From NCBI GenBank assembly GCA_947496355.1, contig CANMCO010000001.1, positions 558,001 to 622,000 on the forward strand: DNA of 64,000 bases, read 5' to 3'. This document shows positions 33,526-43,218 of this stretch, one piece after another. The translations under genes and the position numbers were made by a program. This DNA comes from an uncultured Aquimarina sp. Its GTDB lineage: Bacteria; Bacteroidota; Bacteroidia; Flavobacteriales; Flavobacteriaceae. How positions within the stretch are numbered: position 1 is the first letter of the stretch; the number at the start of each line of letters is the position of its first letter. The notes below the pieces were generated by a model. It was given only the letters and a program-made list of their open reading frames with translations. It made no database searches and was not told the DNA's origin.

Positions 33526-35130
33526 AATAAAGATTTGTTTTAGTTCCCAGTTAGGCCTTAAGTCAATTACTTCTGGAAAGTATTTAACTTCTTCTGGTTG
33601 TATCCCTTTTAAGAAATTACCGGTATCCCACTTACCATTGCCATTTGTGTCTAAAATTACCCGTATAAAATATTTACCTGGATCAAGATATTCAAAAGGA
33701 AGTATGTCTTCATTTTTGGCAATTTTTTCTGAGATTACCTCTTCTTTTTCATTAGTTACCTGCACTAAAACAGGATATTGTTTTACGTTTTGAAGTGTTA
33801 GGAAAATTGTACCATAATCTGCTAATTTTTTTGTTCTAAACCTTACATCTATTGTGTCATTAACATTGCCAACAAAATCTTTAATTGCTTCTGGTAAAAT
33901 TTGCAAAGTGTAGCTGTTACCCTCTGTTTTTTCAAAAACAAGTTCTGCTTCATTTATCTTTCTGTCTAAATGAACAGAGAAAGGAATTGCTAAAGTATCC
34001 TTATCTGTGAGCGTGATCAATTTTTCATTAATACTATCTAAAGGAGTCGTTGCTAATAAGACGAAATTTTCATTAAGTGGTAGAGATGATCCAAACTTTG
34101 ATGAGAGCTTTAGAGAATCCTTATATTGATCTTTTATTCTTGGGGTAAGGGTGTCAATATAATTTTTAGAATTAGAAACTTCAAAAATTAAAGAATCCGA
34201 TTCGAAAAATGGTTTAAACCAATAATGTAGGCTATCTTTTTCCTTATCTGGCAGGATTCGAGATATAAAATCATCAGGAACATCACTTAGTAGTTTGATT
34301 TTCATACTATCCCGTTCACCTTCATAAGGAAAAATAAACTCGTTTTTTGAAACTTGTTTTGGTAACAGCGCTTTAAAATCAAAAACTTCTTTAAATATTT
34401 TAATAGTAAAGACTTTGGCCGTGTCTTCAGGAAGTGTAATGATTTCGTCATAAAAACCTATTTTGTCTTGTCTTGGTTCATAGGTATAGTTAGAAGCAGC
34501 ATCTTTTAAAGCGATGAGCTTATATTTTCCTTTTTTCAGATTGTAAAAATCAAAGGCAGTACTGTCTAATGTATTGGTAATATACCTAGGAACGGTGTTG
34601 AATACTAATGAGTCAGAATAGTTTTCATCTACCTCATAAAGGGCAACGGTAATATTAGGCTCTATTTTCTTTTTGATTGCACTAGCAACAGTACCTTTTA
34701 CATGTAAAGAATCAAGAAAATCCCCTGTTGAAAAAACGTATCTAAAAAAAGGATAAGAATTACCTTCATTATTATCCTCGACACTTTCGCCAAAATTAAT
34801 GCTATATGTGGTGTTTTGTAGCAAAGTATCCAGAAATTTGATTTTAATAAACTTGCCTGCACCTCCTAATGGTGTTATTGTTGGTTTGGGATCCATAGGA
34901 GGAGATATGATAATTTGCTGTTGAGCGTCCTTTAGCTTTATATATTCATCAAAATAAATACGAATTTCATCTTTATTAAAATTTGTAGAGAAATTAGGTG
35001 GAAAAGCCTTTACAAAAACAGGTGGTGTTTCATCTTTCTCTCCACCGGTTATTGATCCTTTTTTTGCACAACTAACCACAATGGTAAGTAATACAACGGC
35101 AAACAATAACGTATTTAATTTTTTGTTCAT
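33517..35130 (-). CDS. Lipoprotein with N-terminal SbsA-type Ig-like domain
   Basis: 537 residues from the ATG at 35130; a longer frame upstream lacks a signal peptide. MNKKLNTLLFAVVLLTIVVSC places the lipidated Cys at 21. The first 100 residues (DETPPVFVKAFPPNFSTNFN and an IRIYFDEYIKL start) form the bacterial Ig-like (SbsA) domain, and the rest is beta-rich with repeated D/N-x-D segments. Its C-terminus DTNGNGKWDTGNFLKG looks like a calcium-binding loop. Proteins of this type are common in the phylum as anchored envelope proteins of unknown role. It is 22 bases from comF, with both on one strand. Confidence 0.8.
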   Translation of the reverse strand: MNKKLNTLLFAVVLLTIVVSCAKKGSITGGEKDETPPVFVKAFPPNFSTNFNKDEIRIYFDEYIKLKDAQQQIIISPPMDPKPTITPLGGAGKFIKIKFLDTLLQNTTYSINFGESVEDNNEGNSYPFFRYVFSTGDFLDSLHVKGTVASAIKKKIEPNITVALYEVDENYSDSLVFNTVPRYITNTLDSTAFDFYNLKKGKYKLIALKDAASNYTYEPRQDKIGFYDEIITLPEDTAKVFTIKIFKEVFDFKALLPKQVSKNEFIFPYEGERDSMKIKLLSDVPDDFISRILPDKEKDSLHYWFKPFFESDSLIFEVSNSKNYIDTLTPRIKDQYKDSLKLSSKFGSSLPLNENFVLLATTPLDSINEKLITLTDKDTLAIPFSVHLDRKINEAELVFEKTEGNSYTLQILPEAIKDFVGNVNDTIDVRFRTKKLADYGTIFLTLQNVKQYPVLVQVTNEKEEVISEKIAKNEDILPFEYLDPGKYFIRVILDTNGNGKWDTGNFLKGIQPEEVKYFPEVIDLRPNWELKQIFILE

Positions 35131-35185
35131 ATTTCCATGATAATTTAAGACGCAAAGAAACAACTATATTATAAAAACTAAAAAA

Positions 35186-35866
35186 CTATTCTGCTATTGC
35201 CATTGCTGCAATACTTATTTTAATTCCAGGAATAGCTTTCAATACATTTATGCATGCTTCAATAGTAGCGCCGGTTGTAATAATATCATCCACCAGTAAT
35301 ACATGCTTGTTTTTGAGTAAAGACTCATTTTGAATGCCAAATGTTTCAGACGTATTAATCCACCTATTGTTCCTTTCTCGCTTGGATTGTTTCTTATTAT
35401 GTGAATTTTTTTTAAGTACAGAATCAATATATTTTGCATTTAATAACTTAGCAATTTCAATCCCAAATTTTTCAACTTGATTATAACCTCTTTCTCGAAG
35501 TCTTTTTTTGTGTAATGGAACAGGAACAATAACATCAATATGTTGATAATCAGCATTTTGAGATATTACCTCTCCCAGCCACTTTCCTAACTCTCTTCCA
35601 ATTTCTTCTCTTCCTCTAAACTTAAGGTTATGAATCAAATTTTGCACTAAACCATCTTTCTGAAATACAAATAAAGAGGTCGCATTTTCAATTTTGACAC
35701 GCCCATAAAATACTTTTTCAATTTTTTTTGCGTTTACGTTATGGAAATTGCCTAAAGGGAGTTCGTGTCGACAAGAAGTACACATCAACCTTTCGTTTTT
35801 ATGTAGTGGGCCATCACAGGCGGCACAATATATAGGATAGAATAAATAAGCTAAGTCTCTTAGCAT
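35186..35866 (-). CDS. ComF family phosphoribosyltransferase-like protein
   Basis: 226 residues. N-terminal zinc-ribbon Cys pairs YCAAC and MCTSC, then a PRTase domain with the PRPP loop VLLVDDIITTGATIEAC and GYNQVEKFG. ComF proteins take part in DNA uptake in competent species and have a broader role in DNA import and repair. In Bacteroidota the natural-competence link is inferred. It is followed by the Ig-like lipoprotein gene and lies divergent from the coiled-coil protein. Confidence 0.9.
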   Translation of the reverse strand: MLRDLAYLFYPIYCAACDGPLHKNERLMCTSCRHELPLGNFHNVNAKKIEKVFYGRVKIENATSLFVFQKDGLVQNLIHNLKFRGREEIGRELGKWLGEVISQNADYQHIDVIVPVPLHKKRLRERGYNQVEKFGIEIAKLLNAKYIDSVLKKNSHNKKQSKRERNNRWINTSETFGIQNESLLKNKHVLLVDDIITTGATIEACINVLKAIPGIKISIAAMAIAE

Positions 35867-35941
35867 TTTATTAGGGGGATTAACATTAATTATTAATTTA
35901 GCGATTGTAAATAACCATCAAAAATTAGAAATAAATTTATT

Positions 35942-36823
35942 ATGACAACTCAAAACAATAACTTGACCCTTAAAATTCTTATCGGTGTTCTAGGAGCACT
36001 GTTGCTTATTCTAGGGATTTTTACGTATAAGTTTTACAACGAAGAGAAGCAAAATAAAGCAATTTTGCAACAAGAAAAGGATCTTATTGAAAGCGAATTA
36101 GGAGAATTAATTACAAAGTATGATAATGCTATCGCTCTTAATGAAGTAATGGATGACCATTTACTTAAAGCTAAAGAACGTATTGTAGTTCTATTAGATA
36201 GTGTAAAAGATAACGATGCTAATCTTGCATTAATTTCAAGATATAGAAGAGAAGTAGGTAAACTTAAAAAAGAGCGCGAAAGATTATTTAAGCTTGCAGA
36301 TAGCTTGACAACAGCAAATACCCAGTTGGCAACAGATCTTGATAGTACTTCTGTAGCGTTGAATAAAAGAATCATATATTCAGATTCTTTACAAACACAA
36401 AATGCACAACTTGCAGAAATTGTAGAAAGAGGTTCTGCACTTACAGCTGCTAATATCAAGGCAGAAGGTGTGCGTGTACGTAATAGTGGTAAAATATCTT
36501 CTTCAACTAAAGCTAGTAAAGCTGAAAAAGTAAGAGTTTGTTTTACACTTTCACCAAACAAATTAACCGAAAAAGGAGATAAAGAACTTTTCGTTCAGGT
36601 AATCAATCCTGAAAATAACTTAATTGGTGATAAAGTTTCTGTAAATTTTGATGATGCAATCCTTACTTACAGTGGACGTAACCAAGTGTTCTATGAAAAT
36701 GATGCGTTGGATGTTTGTGTACTAGTTGATGCAGCTGAAGGTGAACTTGTAAAAGGAAACTATGTAGTAAACTTGTTCTCTGGACCAAGAATGATCTCAA
36801 ATACACAGTTTGAATTGAAATAG
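35942..36823 (+). CDS. Membrane-anchored coiled-coil protein of Bacteroidota
   Basis: 293 residues: cytoplasmic tail, one helix (LKILIGVLGALLLILGIFTYKF, 10-31), a long coiled coil rich in K/E/L heptads (about 35-170), a Ser/Lys linker, and a beta-rich end with two Cys (RVCFTLSPN, DVCVLVD). Its topology suggests an inner-membrane anchor with a periplasmic beta domain. The family is widely conserved in the phylum but I do not know a function; some databases label it as ParA-like, which the sequence does not support. A terminator follows at 36841-36879. Confidence 0.8.
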   Translation: MTTQNNNLTLKILIGVLGALLLILGIFTYKFYNEEKQNKAILQQEKDLIESELGELITKYDNAIALNEVMDDHLLKAKERIVVLLDSVKDNDANLALISRYRREVGKLKKERERLFKLADSLTTANTQLATDLDSTSVALNKRIIYSDSLQTQNAQLAEIVERGSALTAANIKAEGVRVRNSGKISSSTKASKAEKVRVCFTLSPNKLTEKGDKELFVQVINPENNLIGDKVSVNFDDAILTYSGRNQVFYENDALDVCVLVDAAEGELVKGNYVVNLFSGPRMISNTQFELK

Positions 36824-36840
36824 TCTTAATATAATTATAT

Positions 36841-36879
36841 AAAAAACCGCTTAGTTTGAATTAACTAAGCGGTTTTTTT
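36841..36879 (+). terminator. Rho-independent terminator after the coiled-coil protein
   Basis: AAAAAACCGCTTAGTT and AACTAAGCGGTTTTTT form a perfect 16-bp stem with a short loop (TGAATT), starting 17 bases after the stop. It is followed by T. Confidence 0.9.
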
Positions 36880-36951
36880 ATGCTTTTTAAGGAAATTAGC
36901 TGCTTTCGTTATTAATTGATAGAATTCCCTTTCAAATCATTTAAATTCAAT

Positions 36952-36959
36952 TATTTTTG
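36952..36959 (+). promoter_or_regulatory. -7 element TAnnTTTG before glyS
   Basis: TATTTTTG fits the consensus and sits 75 bases before the glyS start. No TTG at 17-23 bases upstream; half-site only. Confidence 0.35.
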
Positions 36960-37034
36960 CGAAACAAATTTTTAAAAAGAAAACGGCTGTATGGATAATT
37001 TGCATGCAGACGTTTTTAATTTTAAACGACATAA

Positions 37035-38570
37035 ATGGCAAAGCAAGAAGATAAATTTAAAAAAGTAATTGCCCATGCTAAAGAGTATGGATATATTTTT
37101 GGTTCTAGTGAGATCTATGATGGATTAAGTGCAGTGTATGATTATGGTCAAAATGGTGTAGAACTTAAAAAAAACATACGAGAATATTGGTGGAAAAGTA
37201 TGGTAAACATGCATCAAAATATAGTAGGATTAGATGCTGCGATATTTATGCACCCTACCACATGGAAAGCGTCTGGTCACGTTGATGCATTTAATGACCC
37301 ATTGATTGATAATAAAGATTCTAAAAAAAGATATAGAGCAGATGTTCTTATTGAAGATTATGCAGAGAAACTTAACCAAAAAGCGCTAAAAGAAATAGCA
37401 AAGGCAAAAAAACGCTTTGGAGATAGTTTTGATGAAGAACAGTTTGTATCTACCAATCCAAGAGTAGTAAAATATCTTTCTCAAAAAGAAGAGATCGTAC
37501 AACGAATGGCAAAATCTTTAGAGAATGAAGATCTTGCTGATGTGAAGTTGTTGATAGAAGAATTAGGGATAGCTGACCCCGAAACAGGATCTAAAAACTG
37601 GACAGACGTTCGACAGTTTAATCTAATGTTTGGCACCAAATTGGGAGCATCAGCAGATTCTGCCATGGACCTTTATTTGAGACCAGAAACTGCACAAGGA
37701 ATATTTGTAAACTTCCTAAACGTACAAAAAACAGGGCGAATGAAAATACCTTTTGGTATTGCCCAGACCGGTAAAGCGTTTAGAAATGAAATTGTAGCCC
37801 GTCAATTCATCTTCAGAATGCGTGAGTTTGAACAAATGGAAATGCAATTCTTTGTTCGACCAGGTGAAGAAATGAAATGGTATGAATACTGGAAAGAAAC
37901 AAGATTAAATTGGCACCTTTCTCTTGGGTTGGGTGAAGAAAATTACCGTTTCCACGATCATGATAAATTAGCCCACTATGCTAATGCAGCGGCAGATATA
38001 GAGTTTGATTTTCCATTTGGATTTAAAGAACTAGAAGGAATTCATTCCAGAACCGATTTCGATCTCAAAGCACATGAAGAACATTCAGGAAAGAAATTGC
38101 AATTTTTTGACCCAGAATTAAAAGAAAGCTATGTTCCTTATGTAGTAGAGACATCTGTAGGACTAGACAGGATGTTTTTAGCTGTTTTCTCTACTGCTTT
38201 ACAAGAAGAAGCATTAGAAGATGGTTCTAGTAGAGTAGTATTAAAACTACCAGCTGTTGTTGCGCCAGTAAAAGCTGCTATCCTTCCTTTGGTTAAGAAA
38301 GATGGTTTACCAGAGATTGCACAGCAAATAGTTGATGATCTAAAATGGAAGTTTAATGTGATCTATGATGAAAAAGATGCTATCGGTCGTCGATATAGAA
38401 GACAAGATGCAAATGGAACACCATTTTGTATTACCATAGATCATGATACAAAAGATAATCAAACTGTTACTATTAGAGATCGAGATACTATGGAGCAAAA
38501 GAGAGTGGCAATTTCAGACCTTAAGAATATCATTTCCGAAAAAACTGATGCCGAGTATTGGTTAAGATAA
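37035..38570 (+). CDS. glyS: Glycyl-tRNA synthetase (dimeric class II type)
   Basis: 511 residues. It charges tRNA-Gly. Motif 2/3 blocks are present: FGSSEIYDGLSAVYDYG at the start, YLRPETAQGIFVNFLN, GIAQTGKAFRNEI, SVGLDRMFLAVF, and the C-terminal anticodon-binding domain with RRYRRQDANGTPFCITID. This is the alpha-2 (eukaryotic-like/Bacteroidota) type, unrelated to the alpha2-beta2 enzyme of E. coli. It is monocistronic with a terminator at 38592-38637. Confidence 0.98.
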   Translation: MAKQEDKFKKVIAHAKEYGYIFGSSEIYDGLSAVYDYGQNGVELKKNIREYWWKSMVNMHQNIVGLDAAIFMHPTTWKASGHVDAFNDPLIDNKDSKKRYRADVLIEDYAEKLNQKALKEIAKAKKRFGDSFDEEQFVSTNPRVVKYLSQKEEIVQRMAKSLENEDLADVKLLIEELGIADPETGSKNWTDVRQFNLMFGTKLGASADSAMDLYLRPETAQGIFVNFLNVQKTGRMKIPFGIAQTGKAFRNEIVARQFIFRMREFEQMEMQFFVRPGEEMKWYEYWKETRLNWHLSLGLGEENYRFHDHDKLAHYANAAADIEFDFPFGFKELEGIHSRTDFDLKAHEEHSGKKLQFFDPELKESYVPYVVETSVGLDRMFLAVFSTALQEEALEDGSSRVVLKLPAVVAPVKAAILPLVKKDGLPEIAQQIVDDLKWKFNVIYDEKDAIGRRYRRQDANGTPFCITIDHDTKDNQTVTIRDRDTMEQKRVAISDLKNIISEKTDAEYWLR

Positions 38571-38591
38571 TATCATAAATAGGTATATTAT

Positions 38592-38637
38592 AGAAACAGT
38601 GAAGCCGAATTTTTTTCAGTTTCACTGTTTCTTTTTT
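38592..38637 (+). terminator. Rho-independent terminator of glyS
   Basis: GAAACAGTGAA and TTTCACTGTTTC pair over 11-12 bases around a loop of about 16, followed by six T. It starts 23 bases after the glyS stop. Confidence 0.9.
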
Positions 38638-38786
38638 GGATCATAATATGTTTAATATATATACAAATAAGTGCTCCTAAATTATTGATATATAAGAATA
38701 ACCATTTGATAGCCATCATATTTTGAAGTTTAATCGTATTTTAGCCAAAAAAGTTAAAAGGTTTTCCCAAATATAAATTGTTACGT

Positions 38787-41700
38787 ATGCTATTGAAAAA
38801 GATTGTTTTCGTTGTTTCTCTGTTTTTTGTTGCTTTTGGTTTCTCACAAGATAAAAAAGAGACTATGAATGCTACTATGGTAAAGACTGCGACATATATG
38901 AGAGCAGTAGAGCCATTGGCTGGAAAAAAATTGATTCCTGCACAACCTAGAGAAGGTGAAATCAACCCAAGAAGAACTGATGCTAATAAAATAGTCCCAG
39001 GGAAAGGTTTCCCTCAAGGGCCAGATCCATTATTAGTAAAACAAAAAAGTAGCCAGAGCATGAGAGCGGGTAAAGCCCCTTCTCTTACTTTTGAGGCAAA
39101 TACAAGTAATTTTTCGCCTTCTGATCCAACAGGAGCGGTAGGTCCTAATCATTACGTTAGTGCCAAAAACTTTGCTTTTGCTATACATGATAGAAATGGT
39201 GTTGAGTTGATGGCATCATCATCTCTTGCCAATATATTTCCAGGAGAAAGTCTTGGAGATCCTATAGTATTCTATGATAATTTTGCAGAGAGATTCGTGG
39301 TTACGCAGTTTTCTGATACACCTAATGGATTTTTGGTAGCTGTTTGTAAGGGACCAGATCCGGTAAACGATGGTTGGTTTACATATAGATTTGATACAGG
39401 AAGTTTTCCAGATTACACAAAGTTTTCTATATGGTCAGATGGATATTACGTAACAGCAAATAAAGATCAAGGTTCTTTGCAAACTAGTGAAGTTGTTTTT
39501 GTTATTGAACGAGAAAAAATGTTGGTAGGTGATGAAAACGCAAAGATGATTGGATTTCCACTTCCAGGAGCAGGAATAGGAGGGTTTTATAGCCCTGCTT
39601 CTTTTAATGCAATCGGAAATTCTCTTCCTCCAGCCGGGGATGCAAGAATAATTTATTATCAGGATGATGCTTGGCAAGGTGTGACAGAGGATGCACTAAA
39701 GCTTTGGACTGTGAATGTTAATTGGGCTAATCCAGATGCATCTACAATAGCTGAGTCTGAAGAGTTAACAGTAAGTAGTGGTGCCATAAGTGCATTTGAC
39801 TCTACTTTTGATGGAGGTTCTTTTGGTAATCTTCCACAACCGGGTACAGGAGGACAGGATATCGATGTATTGCAAGGGGCAGTAATGTATGCAACTAATT
39901 ATAGAAGGTTTTGTGATTACAACGCAGTAGTCCTTAATTTTGCTGTGGATATAGATGATAGGGCCAATATAGATAATATAGCAGGAATACGATGGTATGA
40001 ATTAAGACAAAGTGGAGATGGACAACCCTGGACCGTCTACCAAGAAGGAACATATACGTCGCCAGATGGTAAAAGTGCCTGGTGTGGTAGTATGGCGATG
40101 GATGTTTTTGGTAATATTGGTATGGGGTATACTACAATGGGTACAACTGCTAATGGAGCAACCGAAGATAGCTTTGCCTCTATACGATATACAGGAAGAT
40201 TAGCTGGTGATGCCTTGGGAACAATGACATTTGCAGAAGAAACTATTGCTGTTGGTACAGGAATTAATAATACAGATCAAAATCGATATGGAGATTATGC
40301 TCAATTAACGGTTGACCCACTAGATGATCAAACATTTTGGCATATTGCAGAGTATTTTGAAGCTACAGGAAGCAATTCTAGAGATATTGTTGGTGTTTTC
40401 AAAATTGCTGGTGATGTGACTAGTGATGTTGGGGTAGTACGAATTGATGCTCCGGGAGATGCAACTTTTACTGCAGAGGAAACTATTACTGTTACTATTA
40501 GAAATTTTGGATCTGCACCACAAACAGATATCTCTGTAAATTACTCAATTAACGGAGGGACACCTGTTACAGAATTATTTGCAGGACCTATTGCTGCAGG
40601 AGCAACAGCATCTTTTTCATTTGCAACCAAAGCAGATTTGACTGCAGAAATGGAATATTCTATTTCCTCAGAGACTAATTTAGCAGGAGATGTAACTCCA
40701 GATAATGATTGTGCAACAAAAGAGGTTAAAAACTTATTGTCCGATGATGTAGGTATTATAAATTTGGTTTCACCACAATCAGATGGTCAGCTTACTTCTT
40801 TAGAAGAAGTTACAGTTACGATTTTTAATTTTGGAGGTTCTCCACAGTCAAATATACCGGTTTCTTATACGCTTAATGGTGGTCAAGCTGTTAATGAAGT
40901 ATTTACCGGCACATTGGCACCGCAAGAATCTGCAGATTATACGTTTACCGGTACACTAGATCTTCAGGAATTTACAACATATAATTTTGAGTTAGGAACT
41001 GTATTATCTGGAGATGAAGATGCTACAAATGATTTAATAACTAGAACAATCGTTAATGCTATATGTGCGCCCTTGTCTGATTGTGCAAGTTTTAGAGATG
41101 GTATTACTTCTTTTCAATTATCAAATGTTTCTAATACCGCGATAAATTGTGATAATGGGTACGAGGATTTCACTAGTACTTTTGTCATTCAATTAGATAC
41201 AACCGAGCCAGAATTTGCATTAACCGTGCAGTCTGGATTTGCAGATGATAATGGATCAGAGCAAGTATCAATGTGGATAGACTTTAATGATGATAAAATA
41301 TTTGAGCCGACAGAACTTGTAGTAAACAGTGAAGTTATTAGTGAAGTTAGTACGGACCAAACGTTTACTTTTACATTAAGAAACAATGCAACTGTGGGGA
41401 CTCATTTACTTCGTATTAGAGCTGGCGATACGAGTACTATTGCAAATAATGGAGGAGCTCCTCTTAATGATCCTTGTGGCTCAATGAATTTTGGAACAAC
41501 GCATGATTATACCGTAGAGATTGTTGAGGACGGTACAGGTCCTGATCCTGATACAACTGATACAGATTTGATTGTAGTGAGCCAACCTGATAATCAGTTT
41601 TTGATCACAAAAGTTGATGCAAATGCTCCGTCAGAATTAAGAATATATATATTTAATGTTGCGGGACAGATTGTAGCATCCAATATTATAAAAAAGGATA

Positions 41701-41810
41701 CCGATAATACATTTACTTATACATTAGACATGTCTTTTGCAAGATCAGGAATCTATTTTGCAAGACTTGGTGATAGTAAACGTAACACTACAGGGTTTGG
41801 TGTGCTGTAG
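38787..41810 (+). CDS. Large secreted protein with CARDB-like repeats, GEVED domain and T9SS-type C-terminus
   Basis: 1007 residues from the ATG at 38787; a TTG at 38778 adds three. Signal peptide MLLKKIVFVVSLFFVAFGFSQ. Residues about 95-540 form a large unrecognised domain, then come two CARDB-like units (DVGVVRIDAPGDATFTAEET and DVGIINLVSPQSDGQLTSLEE). A GEVED-like domain (VSMWIDFNDDKIFEPTE, GTHLLRIRAGD) is followed by a C-terminal sorting domain of about 80 residues (LRIYIFNVAGQIV, SGIYFARLGD). The layout is that of a type IX secretion substrate. Its ligand or enzymatic activity is unknown; it has no catalytic motif I recognise. Confidence 0.85.
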   Translation: MLLKKIVFVVSLFFVAFGFSQDKKETMNATMVKTATYMRAVEPLAGKKLIPAQPREGEINPRRTDANKIVPGKGFPQGPDPLLVKQKSSQSMRAGKAPSLTFEANTSNFSPSDPTGAVGPNHYVSAKNFAFAIHDRNGVELMASSSLANIFPGESLGDPIVFYDNFAERFVVTQFSDTPNGFLVAVCKGPDPVNDGWFTYRFDTGSFPDYTKFSIWSDGYYVTANKDQGSLQTSEVVFVIEREKMLVGDENAKMIGFPLPGAGIGGFYSPASFNAIGNSLPPAGDARIIYYQDDAWQGVTEDALKLWTVNVNWANPDASTIAESEELTVSSGAISAFDSTFDGGSFGNLPQPGTGGQDIDVLQGAVMYATNYRRFCDYNAVVLNFAVDIDDRANIDNIAGIRWYELRQSGDGQPWTVYQEGTYTSPDGKSAWCGSMAMDVFGNIGMGYTTMGTTANGATEDSFASIRYTGRLAGDALGTMTFAEETIAVGTGINNTDQNRYGDYAQLTVDPLDDQTFWHIAEYFEATGSNSRDIVGVFKIAGDVTSDVGVVRIDAPGDATFTAEETITVTIRNFGSAPQTDISVNYSINGGTPVTELFAGPIAAGATASFSFATKADLTAEMEYSISSETNLAGDVTPDNDCATKEVKNLLSDDVGIINLVSPQSDGQLTSLEEVTVTIFNFGGSPQSNIPVSYTLNGGQAVNEVFTGTLAPQESADYTFTGTLDLQEFTTYNFELGTVLSGDEDATNDLITRTIVNAICAPLSDCASFRDGITSFQLSNVSNTAINCDNGYEDFTSTFVIQLDTTEPEFALTVQSGFADDNGSEQVSMWIDFNDDKIFEPTELVVNSEVISEVSTDQTFTFTLRNNATVGTHLLRIRAGDTSTIANNGGAPLNDPCGSMNFGTTHDYTVEIVEDGTGPDPDTTDTDLIVVSQPDNQFLITKVDANAPSELRIYIFNVAGQIVASNIIKKDTDNTFTYTLDMSFARSGIYFARLGDSKRNTTGFGVL

Positions 41811-41811
41811 T

Positions 41812-42186
41812 TTATTCGCTTCGCTTATCTATTTCTAGTATAGAAACAGGGCGGGCGTTATCACACCTGCTCGCCATTCTAAGATTGGCAAACTTTACCC
41901 AGACTTGCTTAGGCATTTCATCACCTTTGAAGAATTCTTCAAGGTTAATAGGATCCAGATTGTCCTCATACTCTTCAATAGTAAGAATGTGAGGACAACC
42001 TTCGGATTTATTAGCGGTAATAGTTCCTTTTTTAAAGCCTTTTTCTTTCATTTCTTTAGCAGTTATGGTTTGATTAGGAGTTGTTTTTGCATCTGCACTA
42101 TCTTTATTGTCCACACCCTTTACTGGCATGCAGTTATATAAACTAAGTACAATAATTAAGGAAGCTATTTTGAATACATTTTTCAT
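41812..42186 (-). CDS. Small lipoprotein of unknown function
   Basis: 124 residues from the ATG at 42186; the longer open frame extends 24 codons before the signal peptide and is unlikely. MKNVFKIASLIIVLSLYNC gives a lipidated Cys at 19. The mature part has two further Cys (SEGCPHILTIEEY, ASRCDNARPVS) that could form a disulfide. It converges with the T9SS-type gene, one base between stops. No known domain. Confidence 0.75.
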   Translation of the reverse strand: MKNVFKIASLIIVLSLYNCMPVKGVDNKDSADAKTTPNQTITAKEMKEKGFKKGTITANKSEGCPHILTIEEYEDNLDPINLEEFFKGDEMPKQVWVKFANLRMASRCDNARPVSILEIDKRSE

Positions 42187-42416
42187 CTGTGTGTATTTTT
42201 GTTTTTTTAAAGGTTTCAAGAAGTTAAAATCGCAATAATTTTGATACATAAAGATCATAAAAATTTATTAGACCGCACTAAGATTTAAACGGTTTAAGAA
42301 TTTAATGATTCACTCTTCAGTAAATTTATTTGCAACATCATGATGTTTATCTTGTATTTATTAACGATGTAATTGCAGTAAATTTTATTTTTACTTAAAA
42401 TTTAAATCAATACTTC

Positions 42417-43181
42417 ATGAAAATCATCTCCTATAACGTAAACGGAATTAGAGCAGCAATAAACAAAGGCTTTTTAGAATGGTTACAACAAGCAGATCCA
42501 GATGTGATATGTCTTCAGGAAATAAAAGCAAATAAAGAACAATTAGATCTTGATTTGTTTGCAGAAGCTGGTTATCCTCATAATTATTGGTACAGCGCAC
42601 AAAAAAAAGGATATAGTGGTGTAGCAATTTTATCTAAAACGGCACCAGATCATATAGAGTATGGTACAGGTATAGCGTACATGGATTTTGAAGGCCGTAA
42701 CCTTAGAGCAGATTTCAATGGGGTATCTGTAATGAGTTTGTATTTACCAAGTGGTACCAATATCGAACGCTTGGACCATAAGCTTAAATATATGGCAGAT
42801 TTTCAATCCTACATAAATGATTTAAAAAAGAATCACCCAAACCTGGTTATCCTTGGGGATTATAATATTTGTCACGAAGCTATTGATATTCATGACCCCG
42901 TGCGTAATAAAAATGTCTCTGGATTCCTGCCTGTAGAACGTGAATGGATAGGCAATTTCATGAAAAGTGGATTTATAGATTCCTTTAGGCATTTTAATAC
43001 AGAACCCCATAATTATTCTTGGTGGAGTTATAGAGCCAATGCAAGAGCAAATAATAAAGGATGGCGCTTGGATTATGGGATGGTTTCACAACCATTACAA
43101 GATAAACTAAAAAGAGCCGTTATCTTATCAGATGCAAAGCATAGTGATCATTGCCCTATTGTTGTAGAATTAGAGCTATGA
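42417..43181 (+). CDS. Exodeoxyribonuclease III (AP endonuclease family)
   Basis: 254 residues. It cuts at abasic sites and removes 3' blocking groups in base-excision repair. All family motifs are visible: MKIISYNVNGIRAA, LQEIKA, GYSGVAILSK, LGDYNICH, GWRLDYGMVSQ and SDHCPIVVELEL at the end. The substrate class is typical of XthA; length fits. It is followed by the OmpA-like lipoprotein gene 37 bases downstream on the same strand. Confidence 0.96.
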   Translation: MKIISYNVNGIRAAINKGFLEWLQQADPDVICLQEIKANKEQLDLDLFAEAGYPHNYWYSAQKKGYSGVAILSKTAPDHIEYGTGIAYMDFEGRNLRADFNGVSVMSLYLPSGTNIERLDHKLKYMADFQSYINDLKKNHPNLVILGDYNICHEAIDIHDPVRNKNVSGFLPVEREWIGNFMKSGFIDSFRHFNTEPHNYSWWSYRANARANNKGWRLDYGMVSQPLQDKLKRAVILSDAKHSDHCPIVVELEL

Positions 43182-43218
43182 TTTTGTTTCATTAATACAA
43201 ACCTTTAAAACCTACAAA

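Noticed and set aside
36034..36561. 175-codon minus-strand open frame inside the coiled-coil gene
   Set aside because: Antisense shadow of a repetitive K/E/L coding region; Ser/Leu-rich translation with no motif.
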